Source: an uncultured Eubacterium sp.
GTDB taxonomy: Bacteria > Bacillota_A > Clostridia > Lachnospirales > Lachnospiraceae
Reading direction: 5' to 3'
Assembly (NCBI GenBank): GCA_948560485.1
Contig: CAOXUF010000170.1
Span: 1-5,447 of the forward strand
DNA length: 5,447 nucleotides
The notes beneath the pieces are model-generated. The model made no database searches, was not told where the DNA came from, and saw nothing but the letters and a program-made list of their open reading frames with translations. Of this stretch, positions 4,877-5,447 are shown piece by piece (positions within the stretch are counted from its first letter, which is position 1; every line of letters starts with the position of its first letter). The position numbers and the translations under genes are program-made.

Positions 4877-5353
4877 TTATTTTTTCTCACATTTTCGTTT
4901 TTCGCGTAATTCCTTAAAGAACTCCTTCATCATCTGGCTGCACTCTTCTTCAAGCACCCCTGTCACCAGCTCTGCCTGATGGTTGAATTCCTCCATCTGC
5001 AGCAGATTCAGTATCGAGCCTGCGCACCCTGCCTTTGGGTTCATGCATCCTACCACGACTCTTGTCATCCGCGACTGTACGATTGCTCCCGCGCACATCT
5101 GACAGGGCTCCAGTGTTACATACATAGTACATTCCTCGAGACGCCAGTCCCCCATTTTTTTACTCGCCTTTCTGATGGCAATCAGCTCCGCGTGAGCCAA
5201 CGTATTCTTATCAATCGTCCTGCGGTTGTATCCCCGCCCGATAATCTTATCCTGATATACGATCACACAGCCAATGGGCACTTCACCGATCATATATGCC
5301 TTTTTTGCCTGCCTGATGGCCTCCTTCATATATTTTTCATCCGTACTCTGCAT
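4877..5353 (-). CDS. tadA: tRNA adenosine(34) deaminase TadA
   Basis: TadA converts adenosine to inosine at wobble position 34 of tRNA-Arg(ACG), allowing one tRNA to read several codons; it acts in the cytoplasm and is normally essential. The 158-residue protein has the usual length and the full zinc-dependent deaminase signature: HAE at residues 54-56 (zinc His54, proton-shuttle Glu56) and PCQMC at 83-87 (zinc ligands Cys84 and Cys87). Family-typical stretches are EVPIGCVIV (24-32), GYNRRTIDKN (41-50) and ILNLLQM (114-120). The C-terminus is a charged helix (FFKELREKRKCEKK). ATG at 5353 has GGGAGGAG just upstream. A terminator follows at 4832-4796. Sample lines are about 48-53% GC, richer than the operon to its left. 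The remaining sequence to the edge (5354-5423) shows no recognisable gene; at most it holds the end of an upstream gene. Confidence 0.96.
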   Translation of the reverse strand: MQSTDEKYMKEAIRQAKKAYMIGEVPIGCVIVYQDKIIGRGYNRRTIDKNTLAHAELIAIRKASKKMGDWRLEECTMYVTLEPCQMCAGAIVQSRMTRVVVGCMNPKAGCAGSILNLLQMEEFNHQAELVTGVLEEECSQMMKEFFKELREKRKCEKK

Positions 5354-5423
5354 GGCTCCTCCCTGTTCACTTCCTCATGCGGCTGTGCGCATCATGTTAT
5401 GCTGTGCGGCAGATTTATCTGGT

Positions 5424-5447
5424 AGATCGGAAGAGCGTCGTGTAGGG
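5424..5447 (+). other. Untrimmed Illumina adapter sequence
   Basis: The last 24 bases begin AGATCGGAAGAGC and continue GTCGTGTAGGG, exactly the start of the Illumina TruSeq universal adapter as it appears in read-through. They are artificial, not genomic. The window end is therefore a contig end, and any reading frame running into it is not biological there. Confidence 0.97.

Noticed and set aside
4979..5425. Plus-strand open frame of 148 codons opposite tadA
   Set aside because: It is an antisense shadow of a clear tadA gene and ends inside adapter sequence.
1..5447. CRISPR arrays, tRNA or rRNA genes, transposases and integrases
   Set aside because: No regularly spaced repeats, cloverleaf or CCA-ended sequences, or recombinase motifs were seen on either strand.

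Overview
The window looks like a short contig from a low-to-medium-GC Firmicute, most likely a gut clostridium of the Lachnospiraceae type. This is inferred from the gene style (AgrC/AgrA-like two-component pair, strong GGAGG ribosome binding sites, XRE/ImmA operon, clostridial-looking TadA). I cannot name a species. Both ends look like assembly ends. The left end cuts a response regulator gene just after a frame break. The right end finishes in 24 bases matching an Illumina adapter, so biological sequence probably stops at about 5423.

Layout, left to right. (1) 7-2086, plus strand: an Agr/Com-like two-component system, with a LytTR response regulator (5' partial) followed by a membrane histidine kinase of the AgrC/GHKL type. 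The two are separated by a large perfect hairpin (22-bp arms) that has no U tract and looks like a small palindromic repeat. No AgrB or AgrD signal-peptide genes are in view. (2) 2200-2712, plus strand: a stand-alone GNAT acetyltransferase with its own very good ribosome binding site. (3) 2713-2836: a convergent intergenic region holding a 35-base palindrome. (4) 4659-2837, minus strand: a compact three-gene operon coding for an XRE repressor, an ImmA/IrrE-type zinc metallopeptidase and a PIN-domain nuclease. The gaps are 15 nt and then a 4-nt overlap. A clear sigma-A-type promoter with dyad symmetries precedes it. (5) 5353-4877, minus strand: tadA, the essential tRNA-A34 deaminase, ending in a good intrinsic terminator at 4832-4796.

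The most interesting part is the XRE-ImmA-PIN operon. By analogy with the ImmR/ImmA pair of the ICEBs1 element, the XRE protein would repress the operon. The metallopeptidase would cleave it on a trigger, releasing expression of the operon, including the PIN RNase. That would make a regulated toxin, defence or element-maintenance module. The function is inferred; only the domains and gene arrangement are visible.

Base composition is mosaic. The kinase and the XRE-ImmA-PIN operon are AT-rich (hand-counted sample lines 23-35% GC), while the GNAT gene and tadA are near 47-53%. This fits accessory modules inserted beside a core gene. No RNA genes, CRISPR arrays, transposases or integrases were seen.
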